DNA from: Ideonella oryzae
Lineage (GTDB): Bacteria > Pseudomonadota > Gammaproteobacteria > Burkholderiales > Burkholderiaceae_C
Reading direction: 5' to 3'
NCBI RefSeq assembly: GCF_024055665.1
Contig: NZ_JAMXMC010000008.1
Location: 1-64,000, forward strand
Length of the DNA: 64,000 nucleotides
Shown piece after piece: positions 41,567 to 50,458 of this stretch (positions within the stretch are counted from its first letter, which is position 1; the number at the start of each line of letters is the position of its first letter). Under the pieces are notes generated by a model. The model searched no databases and was not told where the DNA came from. It saw nothing but the letters and a program-made list of their open reading frames with translations. The position numbers and the translations under genes are program-made.

Positions 41567-41851
41567 TCAGCGGCGCGCACGCATCGCGTTGCGGGCCTGG
41601 ACGAAGCCGATCGCGAACTCCACGGCTTCCTCCACCGAGCGTTCGGACTCGGTGCGCTCCCGTTCGGTCTGGAAGAAGGCCAGGTCCACCTCGTGCCGGA
41701 TGTAGCGGGGTGGCAGGCGGTTCAGCGCCACGCAGGCGATGTCGGCCAGCGCGTCCTCGTTGTCCAGCAGGTGCGGGAAGTCCTGCGCCTGACGCATCAC
41801 CGTCGCGAAGACGGCCTTTTCGTACCAGTTGTGGATCGAGCTGATGTCCAT
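41567..41851 (-). CDS. ComFB family protein (late competence development protein ComFB-like)
   Basis: A 94-residue protein with the ComFB signature: SIHNWYEKAVFATVM at the start, DALADIACVALNRLPPRYIRHEVDLAFF in the middle (20-residue parts ALADIACVALNRLPPRY and HEVDLAFF) and a helical tail. The name comes from a Bacillus competence operon gene; ComFB-domain proteins of cyanobacteria have been reported as cyclic di-GMP receptors. It lies 89 bp downstream of nadC behind a terminator-like hairpin, so it may have its own promoter or be read through. Confidence 0.85.
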   Translation of the reverse strand: MDISSIHNWYEKAVFATVMRQAQDFPHLLDNEDALADIACVALNRLPPRYIRHEVDLAFFQTERERTESERSVEEAVEFAIGFVQARNAMRARR

Positions 41852-41888
41852 GACCGGAGTCTGCCCGCATCCGGCCCGGCGCAGGCGT

Positions 41889-41914
41889 GAAAAAGGCCCG
41901 CCAAGGCGGGCCTT
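41889..41914 (-). terminator. Terminator between nadC and comFB
   Basis: AAGGCCCGCC / GGCGGGCCTT with a 2-base loop gives a 10-bp stem followed on the minus strand by TTTTTC. It comes 27 bp after the nadC stop and 38 bp before the comFB-like start. Confidence 0.85.
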
Positions 41915-41940
41915 CATCGCTGGGGACGGCGCTTGGATGT

Positions 41941-42810
41941 TCAGCCCAGCCGGTCCAGCACCCGCATCGAGTAGTCGGTGGCCACCACGTCCTTGGTGAG
42001 CTTGCCGATGGAGATGCGGTCCACGCCGGTGGTGGCGATGGCACGCAGGCCGTCCAGCGTGACGCCGCCGGAGGCTTCCAGCAGGGCCCGGCCGGCGGTC
42101 AGGGCCACGGCCTCGCGCATCATGTCCAGGCTGAAGTTGTCCAGCAGCACGCTGGTGGCGCCATGGTCCAGCGCCTCCTGCAACTGGGCCAGGCTCTCCA
42201 CCTCGATCTGGATCTCCACCCCGGCGTTCAGCTCGGCGGCGGCCTGCAGCACCTGCGGGATGCCGCCGGCTGCGGCGATGTGGTTTTCCTTGATCAGGAT
42301 GCCGTGCCACAGCGCCAGGCGCTGGTTCTGGCCGCCGCCCACCCGCACCGCGTACTTCTGCGCCTGGCGCAGGCCGGGCAGGGTCTTGCGGGTGTCCAGC
42401 ACCGCGCAGCCGCGGGGGTTGGGCGAGGCGCCTTCGATGGCATCCACATGCCGGCGGGTGATGCTGGCGGTGCCCGAGAGCAGTTGCAGGAAGTTCAGCG
42501 CCGGCCGCTCGGCCGAGAGCAGGGCGCGGGCGTCGGCCTGGATCTCGCACACCGGGGTGTTGGCGGCCATGCGCTGGCCTTCGGCGTAATGCCACTGCAC
42601 CGTGGCGGCCGTGTCCAGGGCGTGCAGGCAGGCCTCGAACCAGTCGCGGCCGCAGAGCACGGCGTCCTCGCGCACGGTGACGCGGGCAGCCACCCGGCGG
42701 CCAGCCGGCACCAGCAGGCCCGTCCAGTCGGCGCGGCCGATGTCTTCGAACAGCGCGTCACGCACATTGCGCGCGCGCGCCTCGTCCAGGGTTTCGTCGT
42801 GGTCGTACAT
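41941..42810 (-). CDS. nadC: Nicotinate-nucleotide diphosphorylase (carboxylating)
   Basis: A 289-residue quinolinate phosphoribosyltransferase. The family blocks are EDIGRADWTG, CGRDWFEACLHALD, NFLQLLSGTASITRRHVD with DTRKTLPGLRQAQKYAVRVGGG, the lysine and arginine motif at about residue 130-160, and EIQIEVESLAQLQEAL. It makes nicotinate mononucleotide from quinolinate. It begins 13 bp after nadA, in an operon with it. The start MYDHDETLDE is preferred over a longer frame that runs into nadA. Confidence 0.96.
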   Translation of the reverse strand: MYDHDETLDEARARNVRDALFEDIGRADWTGLLVPAGRRVAARVTVREDAVLCGRDWFEACLHALDTAATVQWHYAEGQRMAANTPVCEIQADARALLSAERPALNFLQLLSGTASITRRHVDAIEGASPNPRGCAVLDTRKTLPGLRQAQKYAVRVGGGQNQRLALWHGILIKENHIAAAGGIPQVLQAAAELNAGVEIQIEVESLAQLQEALDHGATSVLLDNFSLDMMREAVALTAGRALLEASGGVTLDGLRAIATTGVDRISIGKLTKDVVATDYSMRVLDRLG

Positions 42811-42823
42811 CGGGACAGCAGAT

Positions 42824-43936
42824 TCAGGCGGCACCGATGCCGCGGACCATGCCCTGCACCTTGGGTGCCAGGGCCGAGGGGTGGGCGGCGACGAAGTCCA
42901 GCATGCGGGTGATGCAGTGCACCGCCTTCTCGCCGGTGGCCGCGTCGACATGGATCTCGCCCACGCCACGCTCCAGGCAGTCCACCACGCCCTGCAAACC
43001 GTTCATGGCCATCCAGGGGCAGTGTGCGCAGCTCTTGCAGGTGGCGCTGTTGCCGGCGGTGGGGGCCTCGATCAGCACCTTGCCCGGCGCCAGCTGGCGC
43101 ATGCGGTGCATGATCAGGTTGTCGGTGGCGACGATGTATTCCTTGGCGCTGCCGTGGATCACGGCGTTGAGCATCTGCGAGGTGGAGCCCACCACATCGG
43201 CCAGTTGCACCACGCTGCGGGGCGACTCGGGGTGCACCAGCACCATGGCCTCGGGGTGCTGGGCCTTGAGCAGCTCCAGCTCCACGCCCTTGAACTCGTC
43301 GTGCACGATGCAGGCGCCGTTCCACAGCAGCATGTCGGCGCCGGTCTCTTCCTGGATGTAGCGGCCCAGGTGGCGGTCCGGGGCCCAGAGGATCTTCTGG
43401 CCCTGTTCCTTCAGGTGCCGCACGATGGCCAGCGCGCAGGAGCTGGTCACCATCCAGTCGGCGCGGGCCTTCACCGCGGCGCTGGTGTTGGCATAGACGA
43501 CGACCTGGCGGTCCGGGTGGGCGTCGCAGAAGGCGGCGAAGTCGTCGGGCGGGCAGCCCAGGTCCAGCGAGCAGGTGGCGTCCAGGTCGGGCATCAGCAC
43601 CGTCTTGCCGGGCGAGAGGATCTTGGCCGATTCGCCCATGAAGCGCACGCCGGCCACCACCAGGGTCTGGGCGGCGTGGTCGCGGCCGAAGCGGGCCATC
43701 TCCAGCGAGTCGGCCACGCAGCCGCCGGTTTCCAGGGCCAGATCCTGCAGGTCGCCGTCCACGTAGTAGTGGGCCACCAGCACCGCGTTGCGGGCCTTCA
43801 GCAGGGCGGCGGCGCGCTGCTTGAGGTCGTCCCGCTGTGCGGGCGTCAGCGGGGCAGGCACCTTGGCCCAGGCGTGGGCGGTGCAGCTGGCGCCGCTGGC
43901 GTCCTGGCGGGTGTAGTCGAACTGAACTTCGCTCAT
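42824..43936 (-). CDS. nadA: Quinolinate synthase
   Basis: A 370-residue [4Fe-4S] enzyme that condenses iminoaspartate and DHAP. Conserved blocks include [20 protein letters not shown] at about residue 50 and [17 protein letters not shown] at about 125, with further cysteines in [10 protein letters not shown] and [15 protein letters not shown]. Three of these cysteines hold the cluster. It is the first gene of nadA-nadC, convergent with nadB. Confidence 0.96.
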   Translation of the reverse strand: MSEVQFDYTRQDASGASCTAHAWAKVPAPLTPAQRDDLKQRAAALLKARNAVLVAHYYVDGDLQDLALETGGCVADSLEMARFGRDHAAQTLVVAGVRFMGESAKILSPGKTVLMPDLDATCSLDLGCPPDDFAAFCDAHPDRQVVVYANTSAAVKARADWMVTSSCALAIVRHLKEQGQKILWAPDRHLGRYIQEETGADMLLWNGACIVHDEFKGVELELLKAQHPEAMVLVHPESPRSVVQLADVVGSTSQMLNAVIHGSAKEYIVATDNLIMHRMRQLAPGKVLIEAPTAGNSATCKSCAHCPWMAMNGLQGVVDCLERGVGEIHVDAATGEKAVHCITRMLDFVAAHPSALAPKVQGMVRGIGAA

Positions 43937-43993
43937 GGCGGGATTTTAGGTTCCTTGAACAGAGGTGCTGGCCCGTGGGGCCGCTCGGGGCGT

Positions 43994-44836
43994 TCAGGCG
44001 CTGGCCAGGAACTGCCCGGGTGAGACGCCCACCGCCCGCTTGACCATGGCGCCAAAGGCGCTGGGGCTGCGGTAGCCCAGCTCGGTGGCGATCAGGTGCA
44101 CGGGGCGGCCGCGGGCGGCCAGGGTCAGGGCCTGGGCCAGCAGCAGCTGCTGGCGCCATTGGCCGAAGGTGGTGCCGAGGTGCTCCCGAAACAAGCGGGC
44201 CAGGGTGCGCGGGCTGGCGGCCACCTCGGCGGCCCAGCCCTCCAGGTCGGCATGGCGTCCCGGCTGGGCCAGCATCTGCTCGCACAGGCGCCGCAGCCGC
44301 CGCTCGCCCGGCAGGGCCAGGCCCAGCAGCACGGGGCGGGCCCTCAGCAGCTCGTCGCGCACCAGCAGGGCCAGGGCCTGTTCGCGGGCCAGCGCCTCGG
44401 CCGTCAGCGTGGCTTGCTCGGACAGCCCAGCCAGGGCCTGCACCAGCTCGCGCAACAAGGGGCTGACGGCCATGACCCGGCCTTCGGGCCAGTCCGGCTG
44501 CCGAGTCGCCTGCGGCGCAGCCAGGTAGACGGTGCGCAGCTCCACCCGCTCCACCGCGGTGACGCTGTGGGTGCGCCCCGGCGGGATCCAGACGGCCTGG
44601 GCCGGAGGCACGAGGTAGCTGGTGCCGCTGCCATCGGGGCGCAGGGTGCTGACTCGCAGCGTGCCTTCCAGCGAGAACACCAGCTGCGCCCAGGCGTGGT
44701 GGTGAGGCTGGATGTCGGCCTGGCGGGCCAGCGGCCGGGCCTTGGCCCGCACCGGCCGGTCGGCGCTGGGGGCGAAGCGGCCCGGGTCCAGCGGGGGCAG
44801 GCTGCTGCGGCGCGCGGGCTCTGGGCGGCTGGACAT
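43994..44836 (-). CDS. AraC family transcriptional regulator with N-terminal cupin
   Basis: A 280-residue regulator. The N-terminal sensor has HHHAWAQLVFSLEGTLRVST and VWIPPGRTHSVTAV, typical of a cupin. The C-terminal double helix-turn-helix has AAEVAASPRTLARLFREHLG and ELGYRSPSAFGAMVKRAVG, with GVSPGQFL at the end. It is divergent from the MFS transporter gene and likely controls it and itself. The start MSSRPEPARR is chosen; a codon 57 bases upstream overlaps the promoter region. Confidence 0.9.
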   Translation of the reverse strand: MSSRPEPARRSSLPPLDPGRFAPSADRPVRAKARPLARQADIQPHHHAWAQLVFSLEGTLRVSTLRPDGSGTSYLVPPAQAVWIPPGRTHSVTAVERVELRTVYLAAPQATRQPDWPEGRVMAVSPLLRELVQALAGLSEQATLTAEALAREQALALLVRDELLRARPVLLGLALPGERRLRRLCEQMLAQPGRHADLEGWAAEVAASPRTLARLFREHLGTTFGQWRQQLLLAQALTLAARGRPVHLIATELGYRSPSAFGAMVKRAVGVSPGQFLASA

Positions 44837-44916
44837 GGGGGTGAGGTGGGTGGAGTGGCTGGAATTCGACAGAAGTTGGCCAAGTATCGCCACTTTGCCG
44901 GAAGTACGCTGCCACC

Positions 44917-46182
44917 ATGGCGGGCATGAGCACAGCGACCCTGACCCCCGACACCGCGCCAGGCAGCCCCGGCGCCTCGAAGGACGTCCGCATCATCGGC
45001 CTGATCGGCCTGGCCCACGGCACTTCGCACTTCTTCCATCTGCTCTTGCCGCCGCTGTTCCCGGCCTTCATCCGGGAGTTCGGCTTCAGCTATTCGGAGC
45101 TGGGCCTGTTGGTGACCACCTTCTTCGTGGTCTCGGGCATCGGCCAGGCGCTGTCGGGCTTTCTGGTGGACCGGGTGGGGGCTCGTCCGGTGCTGTGGGC
45201 CGCGCTGGCCAGCTTTGTCGCGGCCTCTCTGGCGGCGGCCAACGCCCATGGCATGGCGGGCCTGGCCCTGGCTGCGGCGCTGGCCGGCCTGGGCAATGCG
45301 CCGTTTCATCCGGTGGACTTCACCATCCTGAACAAGCGGGTGTCGGCGCGCAACCTGGGGCACGCCTTCTCGGTCCACGGCATCACCGGCAACCTGGGCT
45401 GGGCCGCGGCGCCGGTGTTCAGCATCGGCCTGGCCAGTGCCTTCGGCAACTGGCGGGCGGCCTACTGGGGCACGGCCGTGGTCACCCTGGCCGTGCTGGC
45501 GCTGGTGATCTGGCAGCGGGACCTGCTGGACGACCGGCAGGGCAGTTGGACGCCGAAGAAGGGCGCGGCCCCGGCACCGGCCGAGCACCCGATGGCCTTC
45601 CTGCGTCTGCCCTCGGTGTGGCTGTGCTTCTCGTTCTTCTTCTTCACCACGGCCGCGCTGGCGGCGGTGCAGAGCTTTGCCAGCCCGGCGCTGACGGCGC
45701 TCTACGGCCTGCCATTGGCGCGTACGGCCTTCGTGGTGACCGGCTACATGCTGTGCGGTGCGGCGGGCATGGTGGTGGGCGGCTTTCTGCTGACCCGCAC
45801 CGAGCGCCTGGAGCGCAACATCGCGCTGGCCATGGTGCTGGCCGCGGCCTTGCTGGCCTTGGCTGGCAGCGGCTGGCTGCCTCCGCTGGCGGCGGCGGCC
45901 GTCACCGCGGTGGCCGGTTTCGGCACGGGGCTGGCCGGTCCGTCACGCGACATGCTGATCAAGCAGGCCGCGCCGCCGGGGGCGACCGGCCGTGTCTACG
46001 GCACCGTGTACTCGGGTCTGGACCTGGGCTTTGCCACGGCCGCTCCGATGTTCGGCATGCTGATGGACCACCACTGGCCGGCGGCCGTGTTCTTCGGCGC
46101 CGCGCTGATGCTGCTGGCCGGCGTGCTGGCCGCCAGCAGCGTGGGGGCAGGGGTGGCGCGCCGGCGGGAGCAGGCGGCCTGA
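44917..46182 (+). CDS. Major facilitator superfamily transporter (Fsr-like)
   Basis: A 421-residue protein with about 12 predicted membrane segments. The start GLIGLAHGTSHFFHLLLPP and the loop GLGNAPFHPVDFTILNKRV with HAFSVHGITGNLGWA resemble the Fsr branch of MFS efflux proteins. It would export a small molecule across the inner membrane; the substrate is unknown. It is divergent from the AraC-type regulator, with 80 bp between. An ATG nine bases downstream (MSTATLT) is an alternative start. Confidence 0.85.
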   Translation: MAGMSTATLTPDTAPGSPGASKDVRIIGLIGLAHGTSHFFHLLLPPLFPAFIREFGFSYSELGLLVTTFFVVSGIGQALSGFLVDRVGARPVLWAALASFVAASLAAANAHGMAGLALAAALAGLGNAPFHPVDFTILNKRVSARNLGHAFSVHGITGNLGWAAAPVFSIGLASAFGNWRAAYWGTAVVTLAVLALVIWQRDLLDDRQGSWTPKKGAAPAPAEHPMAFLRLPSVWLCFSFFFFTTAALAAVQSFASPALTALYGLPLARTAFVVTGYMLCGAAGMVVGGFLLTRTERLERNIALAMVLAAALLALAGSGWLPPLAAAAVTAVAGFGTGLAGPSRDMLIKQAAPPGATGRVYGTVYSGLDLGFATAAPMFGMLMDHHWPAAVFFGAALMLLAGVLAASSVGAGVARRREQAA

Positions 46183-46208
46183 CGGCGGGAATGGTGCGGC
46201 GCGAGCGC

Positions 46209-47102
46209 TCAGCGCCGCCCGGACACCAGCAGCACCACGCCCAGCAGCACCACGCCCACGGCCGACCACTCGAAGCCGCTGACCTGCTCGCCCCCGATGG
46301 CCACGCCCAGCAGCATGGCGATCACCGGGTTGACGAAGGTGTAGCTGGAGGCCAGGCCCGACGGGGCGCGGGCCAGCAGCACCATGTAGGCGTTGAAGGC
46401 GATCAGCGAGCCGAAGACCACCAGGTAGGCCCAGGCGGCCACCGCCACCGGCTGCGGGGGCCACTGGGGCGCTTCGCCCGAGACCCAGGACAGGCCCAGC
46501 AGCACGGCCCCGCCGCACAGCATCTCGCTGGCAAAGCCCGTGGCACCGGGGGCCAGCGGCAGGCGGAACTGGCTCAGAACGCTGCCGATGGACCAGGTGA
46601 CGCAGGCCACGGTGATGGCCACGAGGCCGCGGGTGGACGCCTGGAAGCCCGCGCCCTGGGTCAGCATCAGCACGCCGATCAGGCCCACGCCGATGCCGAC
46701 CAGTTCCATGCGCCCCGGCTTGAGGCCGAAGGTCAGGTTGGCCAGGGCGATCATCATCGGCACCACGGCGATGAAGGCGACGATGAGGCCGGAGCCGACG
46801 GTTTCCTCGGCCACCGCCGTGCCGCCCATGCCGCCGCCCAGCATCAGGGCGCCCACCACCAGCGCATGCAGCCACTCGCGGCGGGTGGGCCAGGGCTGGC
46901 CACGCCAGCGGGTCCAGGCCATCAGCAGGGCGCCCGCCGCCAGGAAGCGGCTGCCCATCTGGAAGAAGGGCGGAAAGCTGATCAGCGCGAACTTGATCAC
47001 CAGGTAGGTGGAGCCCCAGACCAGCCAGGTGGCGGCCAGGCAGGCCAGGATGAGCGGGCCCAGGCGGCTGTCGCGGGACGGGGTGAGAGAGGCCGTGGTC
47101 AT
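46209..47102 (-). CDS. EamA/DMT superfamily transporter (YedA-like)
   Basis: A 297-residue protein with ten membrane segments in two EamA repeats: LVWGSTYLVIKFALISFPP near the start, and SSYTFVNPVIAMLLGVAIGGE at the end of the second repeat. It probably exports an amino acid or related metabolite. It is divergent from an Lrp/AsnC regulator, with 105 bp between, a common pairing for amino-acid exporters. Confidence 0.88.
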   Translation of the reverse strand: MTTASLTPSRDSRLGPLILACLAATWLVWGSTYLVIKFALISFPPFFQMGSRFLAAGALLMAWTRWRGQPWPTRREWLHALVVGALMLGGGMGGTAVAEETVGSGLIVAFIAVVPMMIALANLTFGLKPGRMELVGIGVGLIGVLMLTQGAGFQASTRGLVAITVACVTWSIGSVLSQFRLPLAPGATGFASEMLCGGAVLLGLSWVSGEAPQWPPQPVAVAAWAYLVVFGSLIAFNAYMVLLARAPSGLASSYTFVNPVIAMLLGVAIGGEQVSGFEWSAVGVVLLGVVLLVSGRR

Positions 47103-47207
47103 GCTGGCATGTTAGGTGGGGGCAGGGCGGCCGGCGATGGGAATCTGAAGGTCATCAGTCCCCGTGGCCTGTAAATCCATGGTCTTGTGCGTGCTAGGCT
47201 TTGAGCC

Positions 47208-47699
47208 ATGAGCACTTCCCTGGCGCTGGACAATTACGACACCCGCATCCTGGCCGAGCTGCAGGCCGATGCCCGGCTGAGCATGGCGGAGCTGGGCCGG
47301 CGGGTCCACCTGTCCCAACCGGCGGTGACCGAACGGGTGCGCAAGCTGGAGGCGGCCGGTGTCATCTCCGGCTACCGGGCCACGGTGGACCTGCGGGCCC
47401 TGGGCTATGGCATCCGCGCCGTCATCCGCGTGGGGCGGGCCGAGTACGCCCGGATCGTGAAGCTGATCCAGCAGACGCCGGAGGTGGTCAACGCCTACAA
47501 CGTGACCGGCGAGGACAGCTGGGTGCTGGAGATCGCGGTCATCGACGTGGCCCATCTGGATGCGGTGGTCACCCGCTTCTGCCTGCTGGCCGAGACCAGC
47601 ACCAGCATCATCCTGAACGCGGCGCGCGAGCACCAGGCCATGCTGCCGGCCCGCGCCGAGGATGTGAAACCGCCGATCCGCAAGATTCACAATGCCTGA
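47208..47699 (+). CDS. Lrp/AsnC family transcriptional regulator
   Basis: A 163-residue protein with an N-terminal helix-turn-helix (LSMAELGRRVHLSQPAVTER) and a C-terminal RAM/AsnC_trans_reg domain (GYRATVDLRALGYGIRAV, NVTGEDSWVLEIAVIDVAHL). It likely senses an amino acid and controls the divergent EamA exporter and perhaps the RraA-like gene, which begins 30 bp downstream. Confidence 0.92.
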   Translation: MSTSLALDNYDTRILAELQADARLSMAELGRRVHLSQPAVTERVRKLEAAGVISGYRATVDLRALGYGIRAVIRVGRAEYARIVKLIQQTPEVVNAYNVTGEDSWVLEIAVIDVAHLDAVVTRFCLLAETSTSIILNAAREHQAMLPARAEDVKPPIRKIHNA

Positions 47700-47729
47700 T
47701 CTGCTTTTGGAAACCAGGAGACGAATGAC

Positions 47730-48233
47730 ATGAGTACCTCGGTCACGGACTTTTCCACCTGCGACCTGTGCGACGCCCACAAGGGCGACAGCGATGGCGG
47801 CTTCCGCGTGCTGCCGCCGCTGTTCCGCGATTTTGGCGGGCTGACCCGCTTTGCCGGCCCGGTGAGCACCGTGCAGTGCCTGGACGACAACTCCCGGGTG
47901 CGCGAGGCCGTCAACTCGCCCGGCCAGGGTCGGGTGCTGGTGGTGGATGGTGCGGGCTCGCTGCGCCGCTCGCTGGTGGGCGGCAACCTGGGCAAGGCGG
48001 CGCAGGACAACGGCTGGGCCGGCGTGCTGGTCTATGGTGCGGTGCGGGACGCGGCCGAGCTGCGCGCCTGCCAGGTGGGCATCCGCGCCATGGCCCTGAT
48101 GCCGCTGCCCACCGACCGGCGCGACCAGGGCCTGCGCGATGTGCCGGTGCAGATCGAAGGTGTCTGGGTGCGGCCGGGTGACTGGCTCTATGCGGACGAG
48201 GACGGCATCGTCGTGATGACGCAGCCGGCCTGA
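47730..48233 (+). CDS. RraA-fold protein, putative 4-hydroxy-4-methyl-2-oxoglutarate aldolase
   Basis: A 167-residue protein with TCDLCDAHKGD near the start, VVDGAGSLRRSLVGGNLGKAA at about residues 70-92 (core GNLGKAAQDNGW), the divalent metal and substrate motif GVLVYGAVRDAAEL and a VRPGDWLYADEDGIVV end. The family includes E. coli RraA, an RNase E inhibitor, and HMG aldolases. The RD motif in GAVRDAAEL fits the aldolase type. It follows the Lrp-type gene on the same strand. Confidence 0.88.
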   Translation: MSTSVTDFSTCDLCDAHKGDSDGGFRVLPPLFRDFGGLTRFAGPVSTVQCLDDNSRVREAVNSPGQGRVLVVDGAGSLRRSLVGGNLGKAAQDNGWAGVLVYGAVRDAAELRACQVGIRAMALMPLPTDRRDQGLRDVPVQIEGVWVRPGDWLYADEDGIVVMTQPA

Positions 48234-48279
48234 ACGCCCCGGAACACAGGCGACTTGCGGCTACAATGGCCGGCTTCGT

Positions 48280-48356
<77 letters not shown>

Positions 48357-48365
48357 ATTGAATCA

Positions 48366-48403
48366 ACGGCTTGGCGCCTCTGGCGGCCAGGCCGTTTGTC
48401 TTT
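48366..48403 (+). terminator. Terminator after tRNA-Pro
   Basis: ACGGCTTGGC / GCCAGGCCGT form a 10-bp stem with one wobble pair and a 10-base loop, followed by TTGTCTTT. It begins 9 bp after the tRNA. Confidence 0.7.
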
Positions 48404-48468
48404 GGGGTAAGGCCGGGGCTGCAACCGGATCGGGCAGGTCGCCTGATCTGGCTGCAGAGCTGCTGCGC

Positions 48469-49038
48469 TCAATTCTTCTTGATCCGGCTGATCTTGGTGC
48501 CCTCGATGCTGAGGCTGACCATCAGTCCCTGCTGGTCGGTGATGAAGGCGTAGGCGTCGTCCTTCAGGGTGGACGTGGACAGGTTCTTTGCCCGGCCCGC
48601 ATCCACCACCACCACGGACGGTCCGACACCGATCTCCCAGCCCTTGGAGTCATCCAGGTACTTGAGCGCCTTGTTGCTGGTCAGGAAGACGACGTAGGCA
48701 TAGGACTCGGCGCCGGCCTGCCAGCCCCACGAGCCAGAGACGGAGTTGAAGTACCCGTCGATCTGGTTTCCCTTCATCAGAACGCCCTCGCCATAGCTGC
48801 CGCCGAACACCAGCCCGGCCTTGATGATCTTGGGAAAGATCAGGATGCCCTTGGCCTTCTTGGAGATGGCCTCGGCCACCGGGTTCGCCTTGTACAGGGC
48901 TTGCAATGTCTCGGCCGAGTCCCTCTCGAGTTCCGCGGTCGTTGCCGCACTCGCCGGCAGGCTGAAAGCTCCTGTGACGATGAGCGCAGCGGAGAGCAGC
49001 ACGGCCCTGCGAAGGGGATGAGAAACGGAGGTGGTCAT
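48469..49038 (-). CDS. SYLF (YSC84-like) domain protein, exported
   Basis: A 189-residue protein with a signal peptide (MTTSVSHPLRRAVLLSAALI, probable cleavage after ASA) and a SYLF domain: AKGILIFPKIIKAGLVFGG, GEGVLMKGNQIDGYFNSVSG, VGPSVVVVDAGRAKNLS and DQQGLMVSLSIEGTKISRI at the C-terminus. Eukaryotic relatives bind lipids; bacterial ones are periplasmic proteins of unclear role, often near stress genes. It ends about 65 bp from the tRNA-Pro terminator. Confidence 0.9.
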   Translation of the reverse strand: MTTSVSHPLRRAVLLSAALIVTGAFSLPASAATTAELERDSAETLQALYKANPVAEAISKKAKGILIFPKIIKAGLVFGGSYGEGVLMKGNQIDGYFNSVSGSWGWQAGAESYAYVVFLTSNKALKYLDDSKGWEIGVGPSVVVVDAGRAKNLSTSTLKDDAYAFITDQQGLMVSLSIEGTKISRIKKN

Positions 49039-49240
49039 GTTGATGTCCTGGTTCAATCTCAATCGTCGAAAGCAGGCTGCCGCGGCGGCGTGGCCGATCG
49101 CGTCAGCGCAGCCATGTCCGCAGGGCCCAAGAAGAGGTCCCCCAAAGGATCTCCCGGAAAACATAGTCTTCGCGTGCCCCAATCTCTGTGCGTCATCGCA
49201 CAGAGCGTGCGCGAGAGGGCGGGCAGCCCAGGCGACGCCC

Positions 49241-49399
49241 TCAGATGCGCCCCAGCAGCATCAGGATGATGAGCACGATCACCACCACCCCCAGGGCGCC
49301 GCTGGGCCCGTAACCCCAGCTTCTGCTGTGCGGCCAGGTCGGTACGACACCGACCAACATGAGGATCAACACGATCAACAAGAGAAGTCCCAGGCTCAT
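49241..49399 (-). CDS. DUF3309 family small membrane protein
   Basis: A 52-residue protein of the DUF3309 type: two hydrophobic segments (LGLLLLIVLILMLVG and VVVIVLIILMLLGRI) around a PTWPHSRSWGYGPSG linker. The ATG at 49399 has GGAGA five bases away; a second ATG lies just upstream at 49402. Function unknown. It lies 202 bp upstream of the SYLF gene and may be co-transcribed with it. Confidence 0.82.
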   Translation of the reverse strand: MSLGLLLLIVLILMLVGVVPTWPHSRSWGYGPSGALGVVVIVLIILMLLGRI

Positions 49400-49734
49400 C
49401 ATCGTCTCCCAAGGTCCGTCACGGATGCCATGCAGGGCAAACCCGACGGAGTCTGCGCGGATAGGATGCTGCTCGACTGTCTGCCAGCGCACACAAGGCC
49501 GTGCAAACCAGCCGACTTGCACCTGTGACACAGGCTGTCGCACAGTCTTTGCCGTCCCGTGTCACCAGACATCGCCAAGCGCGGGAACAGTGGTTAAGCT
49601 GAGCCCCGACCGATCGTCGTCCTGATGGCTGAGCAGTGCGGCGTGGCCAGCCAGGAGCCTCACCGGCCGAGGCTCGAAGGCGCCGTCATGGCGAACGCGG
49701 CCGGGTCCATTCAGGACGAGGAAAGGATCTACCT
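49400..49734. other. Gene-poor spacer between the DUF3309 and sterol-desaturase-like genes
   Basis: A divergent intergenic stretch of about 335 bp. I see no coding sequence, repeat or clear promoter in it. An AGGAAAGG ribosome site for the following gene ends it. Confidence 0.6.
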
Positions 49735-50331
49735 ATGCGCCTCATCTTCCTCGAACACAGCAGGACGGCCTACTGGGTCGACATGCTGTTGTACTGCTTG
49801 GTCATCGTTGCGCTCGGCGGCTTCGTGAGCTTGTCCGGGTCGGCCATGCGGCACTCGCAGAGCCTGGCCTGGATTGGCCTGGGCCTGTGCGCCTGGACGC
49901 TCCTCGAGTACGTCCTGCACCGCTTCGTGCTCCATGGCATGCCTCCATTTCGGGGATGGCATGCGCTGCACCATGCTCGGCCCACTGCGCTGATTTGCAC
50001 GCCCACCTTTGTGAGCGGCGCTCTCTTCGCGGGGCTGGTATTCGCACCCGCGTGGGCACTGGGCGGCCTGGAAGCGGCTTGCCCCCTGACACTGGGGGTT
50101 CTGATGGGCTACCAGCTCTATTCCTTCACCCATCACGCCATCCACCACTGGCGCTCGGACAATGCCTGGCTGCTCAGGCGCAAGCGCCAGCATTCGCTTC
50201 ACCACGGTGAGCAGCCAGGCTTCTACGGAGTCACGAGCGCGCTGTGGGACCACGTTTTCAGGACGGCTCGCCCGATCCGAACGCAGAAGCCTTCCTGGCC
50301 AGCTCAATCAGTGAGCCCACCGCCATCTTGA
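49735..50331 (+). CDS. Sterol desaturase/fatty acid hydroxylase family protein
   Basis: A 198-residue membrane protein. Histidine clusters that would hold a di-iron site are in HRFVLHGMPP, GWHALHHARP, FTHHAIHHW and HSLHHGEQ, interleaved with hydrophobic segments, as in fatty acid hydroxylases and carotenoid or sterol desaturases. The substrate is unknown. The start is supported by GAGGAAAGG; a longer frame upstream has no family similarity. It stands alone on the plus strand. Confidence 0.88.
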   Translation: MRLIFLEHSRTAYWVDMLLYCLVIVALGGFVSLSGSAMRHSQSLAWIGLGLCAWTLLEYVLHRFVLHGMPPFRGWHALHHARPTALICTPTFVSGALFAGLVFAPAWALGGLEAACPLTLGVLMGYQLYSFTHHAIHHWRSDNAWLLRRKRQHSLHHGEQPGFYGVTSALWDHVFRTARPIRTQKPSWPAQSVSPPPS

Positions 50332-50458
50332 GCGAGATGGACGCATGGCAGGCCTCCAGCATCTTGACCGATGGCGCCAGCTCGAAGGCGATTGGGGGAC
50401 GGCGTCTTCAGTCTCCCAGGGGGGCTGCAACGGCTTGGCCCGCTCAACCAGGCCGCTG

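Noticed and set aside
42495-45071. Long minus-strand frame across nadA, the AraC gene and the MFS start
   Set aside because: It is a frame-shifted reading through several real genes; Arg/Pro/Gly-rich nonsense without motifs.
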